Positions 46,793 through 57,633 of a stretch of 64,000 nt of DNA are shown piece after piece. This DNA is from Rhizophagus irregularis. Lineage: Eukaryota; Glomeromycota; Glomeromycetes; Glomerales; Glomeraceae. The notes beneath the pieces were generated by a model, which saw only the letters and a list, made by a program, of their open reading frames with translations, did not search any database and was not told the origin of the DNA. The stretch covers positions 4,712,001 to 4,776,000 of the forward strand of contig NC_089430.1 in the NCBI RefSeq assembly GCF_026210795.1. The letters run 5' to 3'. Within the stretch, counting starts at the first letter, position 1, and each line of letters starts with the position of its first letter. A program made the translations under genes and the position numbers.

Positions 46793-49700
46793 TTTGAAAT
46801 TTTTTTATTTTTTTTAGAATTAGAAAAAAGGTAAAGAACTTTTCTTTTTTTTTTTAGAGTACGTCAGATTTTTTAAAACATGGTTAATGAAATTATTTTT
46901 TAATTTTATGATGTTGTTGATTATTTAATCCGCTGCATTTTATTGGGCACAGGACTTTTGTTTTTAACATTCAAAAACTTTCAAAATACTTGAATATCAA
47001 TTCTTAATTGACCATTGTAATCCGCTTATCTCCGAGATGTATCACCGTGTCGATTATCTCTATAATTTCTTGTAAAGTGTAAAGTAAAAAAATAAAATAA
47101 ACATATAAACAAAGCTTTTTAATTGTTACATTATTCTTATGCGATTTAGGGGTGAAAATTTTATTTTTTTTTTGTCTTACCTTTTTTTAATATTGCATAC
47201 GTGAATCCGTATGCTGATTATGTAATCTTTAATGAAACCAAATTTAGTTATTCAACTATCAATGCAAGCAATACAATGAACTATAAAATAAAATGATTAT
47301 CAATTTTTGAGTTTGAATAGAAAAAAGAAATTTATATTATTTATATTTACATAAAATAATGACTTTTTAAGCGTTGAATCATTTTCTTTATTTATTTTCT
47401 TTATTTATTTAATATATGAGCAATAATGATTTTATTACTTTTAATGCAATGTATAATGATAACACTTTTATTATAATGAATTCATAAATATATATTATTA
47501 CTTTTATTCTAAAATAAAATAATGAAAATAATAAAAAAAAAGAACAATTAAAATTAGAATAAAATAAAAAGGAATTATTTCATCCGTTCTCCTTAATTAT
47601 AGTTCATTTATCATATTTTCATTCAATCAGCCATAATAATCTCGGATAAACTATTTTTAACGATACCCATAAAGAGAGAAGAAAAGAATGCTGCAAATAA
47701 AAAAAAAATTATTTAAAATTCATTCAAAGATTCAAAAAAAAAGTTACACTTAATAAACTTTGTTAAAAATTTTGATGAAATATTTATTAAACAAATAAAA
47801 AAATATAAAATGTGTTATGTATAAAATATTCGGTATATCAATAGTCATGTTATATATTACTAAAATTAATGTTATTATTAATTAAACAATTGTTTACTTG
47901 AAAGCTTTAAGTTTACTTAAACCGGAGCATCTCTTCCGAGTTCCTTCCGAGTTCCGGCAGACAAAATTAGACTAAATTAGAAATTTTGTTGCGTAATTGA
48001 AGTTAATTTTGTTTACGTCGTTTGCGGGTATGATTCCATTTTGACTTTTGATAATTAAAATGTATTAATTTAGTTTAGTTTTGAAGCATAATAAAAAAAA
48101 AGTATTAAATAAATATACATATAGTACATGTACTGTATAAAACCAATTTAAGAACGGATCATGTTAAAATAACTTTTTTTCTAGTCTCGTTACACCTTTT
48201 TTTTTGATTTTGATAATACTAAGCCCGTATTCCTTTTTTGTCATTGTAAAAGATTTACTTATACTAGAACTAACGCACTATACAATCATGTATCACAGTA
48301 TGCATGTCGATCGTAATAACAAACAACACAGAGCAGTCAGTTACATTGTGCTGTGCAACATTGAAACTAACCGTTATTGAATTACTTAACGATGTTGTAT
48401 CCACTTACACAATGTATCACAATAAGTACGACTAAAAATGTCGAAATTTTCGCTTACTCCCCCCGTATCAGGTATGTATTCTATTTGATTATTTAATATT
48501 TACTATTTACTTGATTATTTATGGAATTTTTCGATGAAGACTTTCTTTTTAATCTAAATAAATGAATACAAATATTATCAATATAATGACTGCCTTTTTT
48601 TTAAATATTTTTAATAATAAAATATATTGTATATTCCTTTCTTAATTTATACTAATTAATAATAAATTAAAACAAATAAAAAAAAAATATTTTTTTTTAT
48701 AACAAATCAAATAATTAATTTTTTTTAATGGGATGAACCCTCAACCGCTGTATCTTTGACGACAGGGTTTAAGATTAGGTTAGGGTTAGTATGTTAGCAG
48801 CTATTAAAATATATCATACCTTTCTAAATTTATTTTCGTAAAGGCGTGACCGTCGACCTAATTTTATGAAAATTTATAGAAAAATTTTATATGTTAAACA
48901 TATTTTATAAAATCTTAAATTATGGGACTTGTAAATACTTGTATAAAATAAAATATCGACCGCTGATCTCAAAATTTTAAGTCCATAAAATGAGAATCGT
49001 GCGTACCTTTAAAGGAAGTCAAAGCGTATCGTCATAAAATTAATTTTTTTAAAAAATCTGTTTGTTCCTTTTGTTATATAATTCCTGATAATGTAGCATT
49101 TATTATTATCATTAATTAAAAGCTTGATTAATTTTTACATAATAAATATCTGAATGATCACCCTATGCATTAAAATTTAACGTTAACGATAAAATTGATG
49201 TTTTGGTCTGCCGAACTTATCATAGTGCAGGCTGAGATTTATGGTCCAATCACGTGATATTGACGTGTCAAAAAAAAATTATTTTATAGAAACTGTTTAA
49301 CGGTAATTAAGTTTCACTGACAGTCCAATCAAAACTGTACTACATAATAACCCAATGTAATATTGATCCGAAAAAAATAGTAGTAAATACCACTTCAAAC
49401 CCATCATCTAGCTTTAAGGGCTTTTACAAGTTGATTATAATTAATATCATTGGAAAGAATTATGGAAGAATCAATATTTAATTTGCATATTTCAAAATAT
49501 CTCTTTCTTGTCTGATGTTATTGTATTAACTCTAATGAAATCTTAGCACTCGAATAATAAGATCACATTTGTTAATAACTTTTCATTTAAAGCTAGTGGC
49601 GTGAAAGTACATTTAATGTGTCTCATTATGATAAACCCAGTGCGTGAGTTTTTTTGATTAATAGATAATGTAAAACTTCAACATTTTTACATGTTAGAAA

Positions 49701-51304
49701 TCAATTTTCAAAAGATGAGTTGGATGCAAAAACATTGAGATATTACACCACCGATTTATCATAGAAGGATGAGACAAAGCTCATTAGAATTTCCATAATA
49801 AGATGCATTGAATGGTGATATTTTCATGCCACTAGCTATTAAGATGAAAAGTTAGCATTCTTTTAGTTTAAATATTTATGGGAATAACATTGCAATGGAT
49901 TTATGAAATTTGGCAAAACTCTGTTGCTGCGCCCTCGGGAATTAAATAAATTTTTTTAATAATACCAGTCAATCATTATAATTTCGGTCACCAGTAATCA
50001 TCACTCCAGTTAGAAAAATTCTTTATAAAAATAAAAAGTAATTTATTTTATATATTTGATATAATTTATATATAAAATATTATTTGGGTTACTTTTAGTA
50101 TAATTTATTATGCAAAATATCATCTGAACTGCAAAGAATTAAAATTGACTTAAAGAAACAAGCTTTTTCCTAAAAAAATGTCAAATAATAACGCGCCTTT
50201 AGATAGTGGAAAATTGATTAGACGCATGATTTGGGGCGGGGCTCATTTTTGACTAAATTTGGTGACTTAAATAAAATTTGATGACCAAATATTTATTTAA
50301 TTTTGACATGACGGACAAATTTGGGATATTTCATAAACCCGCCATGATGGCTCATTATATTGAGGCTAGAGCTATGAAAAAATGACTTCTTTATTCGTCC
50401 CCATTCTTTCAACTTTTTTAATCTCCATCGCTTTCTAAATTGTTTTATTTCCGTCAACGTCATATTCCTTAGACACCATTGCTTTTATTGTTGCTAACAT
50501 ATTTGGTAGTGTTCAATTATTATTAATAGGTGAGTAATTTTATCTAATAGCGATGACAAACAATTTTAAACAAAAGCCCATGGACAAACTTTGAGAGATG
50601 ATAACAAAAACGAGTATGTAATGATAATTTTATCCAAACAATTTGAAATTAACCCTTTTTCACATGAATGTTTATTTCTACCCGAGAGGTTCTTATGATC
50701 ATTCTCCCGCAAGCTTCTGATGAAAACATTAGAAAGTATAAGAGACAACTGTATTACGGGCGTCCTACACTTGTATTTATTTTTTGTATGTTATATCACG
50801 CCACTAGTGTATTTGTAAAAAAAATTGCTTGGCAAAAAAGTGATCCATGTTCCAAATTAAAACGGAGGCGTATGTGATTCGCTTTAATGATGTTCTTTTA
50901 ACTTAGTTTCGTATCATTAAGCTTTGTTTTTTTATAAGAATTAAAAGGCAAAAATAAGATTTTGTTCGCAAGTGATCCTTTACACACTGGAAATTGCATT
51001 AAGAATGAACCGCTATGTACTGTATCTTAAAAATCAATAAAATTTCACCTAAAATTTTTTTCAAAATCCTTATATTAATTTTTTTCGCTTTATTGGAAGA
51101 TTTTACGAAGTTAAAAGGAGTAGTAAGCATTATTCATTAAAAAAAATAAATTCACTTATAAAATTGATTTAACATTTTCTTCTGTATTACTTTGCGTATT
51201 AGCGTATATTGATCATGAAATTATTAACTTTTAATCTTTTAATTCTTAAAAAATGTATCATCTTGCCCAAAATCACTCTTGCACACTCTCACTTTAGTAA
51301 GTAC
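46793..51304. other. Gene-poor region upstream of B4
   Basis: About 4.5 kb of AT-rich DNA. It contains the B4 promoter but no gene A relic that I can recognise. A very short TTAGGTTAGGGTTAG run (near 48774) and a possible first exon at 48438-48471 (MSKFSLTPPVS before GTATGT) are too weak to annotate. Open frames at 50566-50877 have no supporting features. Confidence 0.4.
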
Positions 51305-51577
51305 TCAAGCAATACCAATCAGCTCCTGCTGGTTGAGCATTTTGGTTGATGAATCATGAATGCATTGGGTATTGTGTTTGATGTTTCCATGTACAGTGTA
51401 CATTTCAGTCACATTCGCAAAGTGGAACACGAAGCATGAATTTTCATCTCTGTGATCATTTTGTTGAAATCCATCGGTCGCAAATGCATCTATTATCACT
51501 TGGTAAGCTTGCAATGAGTGTTGATTTATCCAATTTTGATTTAGAGAAATTATTAGAATAGGATCAAAATCATCCAC
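51305..51577 (-). CDS. Unrecognised ORF fragment, 90 aa
   Basis: Frame of 90 codons with mixed, non-repetitive composition (WINQHSLQAYQVIIDAF, ENSCFVFHFANVTEM, NTQCIHDSS), more protein-like than neighbouring AT-rich frames. It has no signal peptide or membrane segment, and the family is unknown. It lies on the same strand as, and downstream of, the micro-exon-like array at 52634-53906, so it could be a terminal exon of that unit, but a MITE and about 0.7 kb lie between. It could equally be a gene relic. Confidence 0.25.
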   Translation of the reverse strand: MDDFDPILIISLNQNWINQHSLQAYQVIIDAFATDGFQQNDHRDENSCFVFHFANVTEMYTVHGNIKHNTQCIHDSSTKMLNQQELIGIA

Positions 51578-51646
51578 GCCATTATAGTACTAATGAATAT
51601 CCATATTTGTGGATGACAGATATTCATGGATATTCATGTGGACAAT

Positions 51647-51941
51647 CCCTATAAAAAAAAAAAATTCGGAATTTGTCCTGAAAAGTATGGAAAATGTCCG
51701 GAAATTTTCCGTGCGTCCGGAAAACATTCGGAAACGGTCACGTTTTGGAACACTTTCCGGACGCACAAATTCCAGACATTTTCTTGACACTCCAGAATTT
51801 GTCCAGAATTTGTCCAGAATCGAGCGTCCGGAAAATGTTCCAAAACATGACCGTTTCCGAATGTTTTCCGGACGCACGGAAAGTTTCCGGACATTTTCCA
51901 TACTTTTCAGGACAAATTCCGAATTTTCTTTTTTTATAGGG
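51647..51941. mobile_element. CCCTATAA-family foldback MITE, 295 bp
   Basis: Near-perfect palindrome. The ends are CCCTATAAAAAA and TTTTTTTATAGGG, and the arms of about 120 bp carry GGAATTTGTCC, TCCGGAAA and GTGCGTCCGG words in mirror order. The 3-bp duplication is AAT (51644-51646 and 51942-51944). The overlapping open frames on both strands follow from the palindrome and are not genes. Confidence 0.8.
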
Positions 51942-51944
51942 AAT

Positions 51945-52620
51945 GGATAGACGGATTGTAACACTACATGCCGTCAAAGTTCATCAAGAAATTTTTCAGG
52001 TGATATATAGCGATATATCACTTTATCGATATATATCACATTATTTAGAATGTGATATATATCGATAATAATCACACTCGTCGAGTAGTATCGATATAGA
52101 TAAAAATGATAAATCATCAAATTTAAACCTAACAGCTAAATGATAAATATTGATATTTAATATAAATAATAAACAATTGATATTTAACATGAATAATAAA
52201 CAATCGATATTTAACTTTAAACATCTTAAACGATAAACATTTTTATTTAATCATCATAATATTGCAATATACAAATAAAACGAAATAAAAATATAATAAA
52301 TACAAATTTTATATCATATTAAATATAGTAATTCTACTCATAAATTTTAACCTGAACTCCAAAGGGACGGAATTGATGAAACCTACAAGAAAAGTAAATA
52401 TAAACGTTAGCAAAAGTTTCTAATTAAATAAAATAAAATAAAAAATCTAGTTCACAACAGGATGTTGCAAAACTAGAATAATGGCAGAATCTAAAAATCT
52501 ACACACCAAATTTCACATGTCCAAAAGCCCAACTGTCTAAAAAAAGAGAAAGTTAAGCTGATACCTAAAAAAAAAATCAGTTTTTTCAAATAAAAATCAA
52601 AAAAAAAAAAATATTTTTAA
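51945..52620. other. Intergenic, simple-sequence rich
   Basis: Begins with ATATATCGATA-type palindromic words (about 52000-52100). The rest is AT-rich, and toward the right it grades into the exon-like array, where one further poor unit (about 52510-52566) may exist. No gene. Confidence 0.35.
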
Positions 52621-52633
52621 AGCTTCAATTTAC

Positions 52634-53906
52634 CGATCCAAGTCACCAAGGAAGATCAGTATCTAATAAAAAAAGAAATAAAGTTAATCCAATTTTTTTC
52701 AAAAGAAAAAATTCACAAAAAAAAAATTTTGAAGACTTACCTAAGGTCGAAAGTTTTGAATGTGTCTAAACAAAGAGCCGATAAAATTAAACTTTTTTTT
52801 TTTTAAAATAAAAATAAGTTTCAAAAAAAAGTCTTCAAAACTACCGATTTAAAGTGGTAATGTCAAAGTTGACCTAACTAGAAAAAAAAAGAAATAAAAA
52901 ATTAAAAATTTTATTTTGAAAAAGAAACAAAAATAAGTTTCGGAATGAAACCCTCAAAACTTACTGATCTAAAGTCTAAAGTCGAAGCCATTATATACCT
53001 AAAAAAAAGAAAAAAAATTAGAAATTTTTACTTTAAAAAAAAGCCAAAAAAGTTTCAAAACGAAAAGAAACTTTCAAAACTTACTGATCTGAAATGAAAG
53101 ATTGAAGCCGATAATATGCCTAAAAAAAAAAAGAAATTGTTTAAAAATTTTTTATTTAAAAAAAAAGAAATAAGTTTCAAAGCAAAACTTTCGAAATTTA
53201 CCGATCTGAAGGCTGACTGAAGCTGATACCTAAAAAAAGAAAAAAAAATAGATTACCGTATTTTGCTATTATTAAGTACCCCCAAAAATAAGCACCCCGG
53301 CCAGAATTATGGCGATTTTGGCCAGAATTATGAGCATCTTGGCCGGCATTAAGTGCAAAAAAGGGGTGCTTAATTACTGCCAAATATGGTATTTTTTTTT
53401 TAAAAAAAATACCTAATTCAAAAGAAAGAAAGAACTTTCAGAACTTACCTATCAAAAGCCTAAAAGGAAGATTAAAGGTGATATCTAAAAAAAAAGAAAA
53501 AAAATTAGTTTTTTTTTTCAAAAAAAAAATATTAAGTGCTTTGAAGCTTTTGCTTCAAAACTTACCTATCCAAAACCTAAAAGGAAGAAAAGTCGATATA
53601 AAAAAAAAAATGATTTTTTTTCAAAAAATATCAAAAGATGTTTTGAAGTTGTAGCTTCAAAACTTACCATATTATGCCAAAATTCAAAGCTGCGTCTGAA
53701 TCTGAGATATTAAAAAAAAAAAAAAAAATTATTTAAAAAAGACTGATTTCACTCGTCCAGACTCGTCTAAAAAAAAGGAAAAAATATGAAGCGTTATAAA
53801 CGTTTTGTTAAACAAAATAAATTTTAATCGTTACAATTCCCTTACTAAAATCAAATTCCACGTGTTCAGCCCTTACCAAAATTCAAATCCACGCAACCAG
53901 ACCTGT
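52634..53906 (-). repeat. Tandem array of tiny exon-like units bounded by splice-like sites
   Basis: On the minus strand, short GC-richer segments of 25-36 nt alternate with AT-rich spacers of about 75-105 nt. Most segments are followed by a GTAAG/GTAAA-type donor and preceded by a T-run ending in TAG. Clear units on plus coordinates: 52634-52662, 52741-52765, 52844-52877, 52965-52998, 53085-53119, 53202-53229, 53449-53484 and 53877-53906. Poorer units lie at 53566-53600, 53668-53710 and out to about 54110. Several units are related (CTGATCTGAA.., AGTCGAAGCC..), so the array arose by tandem duplication. Lengths are not multiples of three. One spacer is enlarged by a MITE. Transcription and splicing cannot be shown from sequence. 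Confidence 0.5.
53255..53390. mobile_element. MITE inside one spacer of the exon-like array, 136 bp
   Basis: The inverted ends are ACCGTATTTTGC and GCCAAATATGGT, with inverted subterminal words TTAAGTACCCC / GGGGTGCTTAA and several GGCCAGAATTA words inside. The 3-bp duplication is ATT (53252-53254 and 53391-53393). Subtracting it brings this spacer (53230-53448) back to about 80 nt, the usual size in the array. Confidence 0.65.
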
Positions 53907-55253
53907 CTAAAAAATAGAAACGTTAATAATCGTTACTGTAAAAATAAAAAAAAAATAAGGAAACTAACCACTGAATTCCAAAATGTTTAAAGACCTGGCT
54001 ATCTAGAATTTTTTACGCATCCGAAGGTCGAAATGTGGCAAACCCTAAAAAAAGAAAGGTTAGTAAGGCCAAAAAAAATTAACATTTCCACAAGAGATCC
54101 GCTGAAATGAAAGTGTTACCTAAAAAATAAATTCATAATTTTTTTACTTGGTGAAAAGCGGTTAATTTAGAGGATGAAAGAGAGGAGGAAACGAAAAGAA
54201 AGGGAGAGAGGAGAACGAGAGAGAAGAAGAACAAAAGAAGAGGGGAAAGGTAAAAATGGAGGAGAGGAGGAAAAAGGGAAAAACGGAAAAGAGGGAGGGG
54301 GATTTTATTAAAAAAGTTTAAAATAGTTTAAAAAAAGTAGATTAGTATTATGTGATACACGTAATACATAATTTTATAAAATAGAGGGGATTATAATTTT
54401 TTTTCCAACAGAGTGGAGAAAAATTATAAAGATGATGAGTTGGAATTCAAGTAGTTTCAACTTGGACGGTAGTAATCATGTAAATAAAGATAACAAGCAC
54501 CTGTTTTGTTCAAAGAAATACAAAAAGCTAACGTCGAGCAAGTCGTTGTAAAAGAAAAGGGATAAAACCAAAGAGGTGGTAAGTTTGTTAGTAAAGTATC
54601 TGTCATTTATGGTCGTAGGTATTAGCATAGATTTTGATTAAAAGTTAAATTAAAATCATAAATAGCTAGTACGTTTTGGTATATTCAATTTTTTTTGTTT
54701 TTTTTCGTTTTGGATAGTTAGTAGATAGATACTTTATTAGGAGATGTAATGACGTCTAAATTATAACAAATTGTTGTATAACAGATAATAATTGTTATAA
54801 TATTAATAAAGTTAATTAAAAAAAATAATAATAATTTTTTTTTATAACATATCGAGATAATAAAATAAAATAAAATAAATTTATTTGGGGATTGCTAACC
54901 ATTGGGGGTTTTTTCCAAATATGTCACATGATGTACAATATAGAGTAAATTAGTAATTTTATTAATCGGCTGATGGATAATTTTTTTAATTTCTGAATGT
55001 TTGATCGGCGAAACTAAAATTTATGAAATTTTATTTGCAAATACTAAAATTTAAGTAAAAAATCACTGGCTTTATTTTTAATGAAGTGATGCAAATAAAA
55101 AAAACAATAACAATAAATAAATAGATAATAAAATTACAATGATCAAGGAGAAAGATGCTAATAAAAAAATGAAGCAACAATGGAGTAATGGAAAGTAATA
55201 GAAGATGAAAGGGAGTAAAAAAGAGTGTGATAGGAAACAAAAAGGAGAAATAG
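53907..55253. other. Intergenic, purine-rich patch, no clear gene
   Basis: The left part (to about 54125) holds the degenerate end of the exon-like array. At 54172-54300 there is a purine-rich GAGGAGAGG-type tract. The rest is AT-rich with no gene. Confidence 0.4.
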
Positions 55254-56010
55254 GACATGATGAGAGACGAAAAGAAGTGATGGAGACAAAAAGGAGCGAT
55301 GAGACGAAAAGGAGTGATGAGAGATGAAAATTAAGTGATGGGAGACAAAAAGGAATGATGAGACGAAAAGGAATGATGAGACGAAAAGGAATGATGAGAC
55401 GAAAAGGAATGATGAGACGAAAAGGAATGATGAGACGAAAAGGAATGATGAGACGAAAAGGAATGATGAGACGAAAAGGAATGATGAGACGAAAAGGAAT
55501 GATGAGACGAAAAGGAATGATGAGACGAAAAGGAATGATGAGACGAAAAGGAATGATGAGACGAAAAGGAATGATGAGACGAAAAGGAATGATGAGACGA
55601 AAAGGAATGATGAGACGAAAAGGAATGATGAGACGAAAAGGAATGATGAGACGAAAAGGAATGATGAGACGAAAAGGAGTGATGAGACGAAAAGGAGTGA
55701 TGAGAGATGAAAATTAAGTGATGGGAGACAAAAAGGAATGATGAGACGAAAAGGAGTGATGAGACGAAAGGGAGTGATGAGAGATGAAAAGAAATGATGG
55801 GAGACGAAAAGAAGTGATGGGAGATGAAAAGGAGTGATGAGAGACGAAAAGAAGTGATGGGAGGTGAAAAGGAGCGATGAGACGAAAAGGAGTGATGAGA
55901 GATGAAAAGAAATGATGGGAAGATGAAGAGGAGTAATGGGGCGAAAAGGAGTGATGAGAGATGAAAAGAAGTGATGGGAGACAAAAAGGAATGATGAGAC
56001 GAAAAGGAGC
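55254..56010. repeat. 18-bp minisatellite
   Basis: The core, at about 55346-55690, is roughly nineteen head-to-tail copies of the 18-mer AATGATGAGACGAAAAGG. Degenerate copies (GAGTGATGAGAGATGAAAA, GGGAGACAAAAAGG) extend to 55254 and 56010. Because 18 is divisible by three and the unit lacks stops, several frames stay open on both strands, but they encode only a hexapeptide repeat and are not credible genes. Confidence 0.85.
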
Positions 56011-57056
56011 GATGGGCATGTAACCGCCTTCTTTTGATAAATTCTAAAAAACAAGTACCATCATTACTGATTATGTATTACCGATAATAGCGATATCGAA
56101 TTTTTTTTCAACAGCGATTTGAAATAGATTACAATGATGAATCATAATCATTAAATTCTGATCACTGATTGCTGAGATAATGTGATTAAACGGCCATTTT
56201 TAAGAGGTGTCGGATACTTTTGGCAGGTGTCGTGCATGACAAAGAAAATAAGAAAATTAGATCGTTGATTACGTAAGATCCACGTAATAATGCGTCCTGA
56301 AAATGGAAATTTTACTAGTAAACTCGATGCTGATGTAAATATTATTTTTACAAATAATATCGATATGGGGATTAAAATTCTATTTATTTTTATTTGGTAA
56401 ATTTGGTAGTATAAAAGGTAATATAAAACTATCTTGTCAAATTATGAATTTCTTCAAAAATGTCTTTTTAATGTAATTTAATTTGAAAAATATTTCCAAG
56501 GATACTTTTAACTGGAAAAAACATTAAGTCTTAAAGGTGAAAAATGAGTTTGAGACAATCAATACAAGCTAAAAGGTGAAAAATGTGGATCAAAAAAGTA
56601 AAAAAAGCTCAGATTTAAAGTGATATAATTTAATAAAATGAAATCATTTATCTTTATAATTTAAAAATTTAACAAAAAAAAAATACGGTCAAAACTTCCT
56701 TTGATCATTGTTTTTTTTTTTGAAAAGTCACTTTGCTTTTGTAAATTTTTCACACGTTCACGCATCCAGAAAATGTCATGTTTTAAATTAATAACTACAT
56801 CAATCAAATCAAAACCCAATTTTGCATAGTATTAACATAAATTAGCCTTTAAGATTATTTCAAAGAATCTGGTAGGTTGGTAACATCCTTTTGAACAAAG
56901 TATTGTGGTCAATGTATTGTCATCACGAAATCCACCACCGTCAGAATAATAGCAGAAAGAGAATTTTTCATTCCACTTATACGAAATAATATTTCTGCCT
57001 GTTTTTTACGCGAAAAAAAATTTCTCTACATATAGTTTAGAAAATTTCTTAATTTA
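56011..57056. other. Intergenic, no gene recognised
   Basis: AT-rich; a short direct repeat AAAGGTGAAAAATG occurs near 56535 and 56570. No gene or RNA signal. Confidence 0.35.
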
Positions 57057-57296
57057 CACGGGGTGTTCATACACGTATCACGTGACTTTATTAATAAGTT
57101 ACTGTATGTAAAAAAAATTTTTAATAAATATAATTTTAAAGGGAACATGCGTCAAAGTTGATTTTGAATGCCAATTTTGATTATTTAACAAATTCTTTTT
57201 TTTTCCTGTTTTCGATTAAATTTAATTCTGCCCAACATTAAATGATCAGCATAGGAAATTTACTTTTTTGGAAACCCGTGTTTGAACACCCCGTGT
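57057..57296. mobile_element. Tc1/mariner-like MITE, 240 bp
   Basis: The inverted ends are CACGGGGTGTTCATACACG and CGTGTTTGAACACCCCGTG (one mismatch over 19 bp). They are flanked by TA on both sides (57055-57056 and 57297-57298), the TA duplication of the Tc1/mariner superfamily. No transposase. Confidence 0.7.
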
Positions 57297-57633
57297 ACAA
57301 ATAGAAATCGCCTATAGTTTATTACTGAAAGAATATTATCACCTAAGATACAAAAAAATTACAGCTGTTAAAGTACAGAAATAATGCATCGTGAACTATT
57401 TAATAATAGGTAAATTACGTGGGTTACTGCAGTTTCGTTAAATGAATAAAAGAATTTATTCTGATACAATGGTCAATAGTTTACCAAATAATCCATAAGT
57501 AAATTTTATATAATTTATTAACTAGCTTTAAAATATAAATAAAATATAAAGAAATATTACATTTAAAAAAAGTTCTAAAGAGTTAAAAAAGAATATTTTA
57601 TCGTAAATATAATGGGAAATTAACGAAAGTTGA

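Noticed and set aside
48438-48471. Possible first coding exon (MSKFSLTPPVS before GTATGT)
   Set aside because: No matching downstream exon could be found in the next 2 kb.
48774-48788. Telomere-like TTAGGTTAGGGTTAG
   Set aside because: Only two to three units; expected by chance in AT-rich DNA and not a telomere or clear interstitial array.
51590-51977. Five frames on both strands over the 51.6-51.95 kb palindrome
   Set aside because: Product of the MITE palindrome, no independent support.
53198-53383. 61-codon minus-strand frame
   Set aside because: Runs through a MITE and one exon-like unit; the peptide derives from GGCCAGAATTA repeats.
55158-56054. Frames of 298, 217 and 120 codons; also the CRISPR-like look of the array
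   Set aside because: The frames come from an 18-bp unit without stops. There are no spacers between repeats, and this is a eukaryotic genome, so it is not a CRISPR array.
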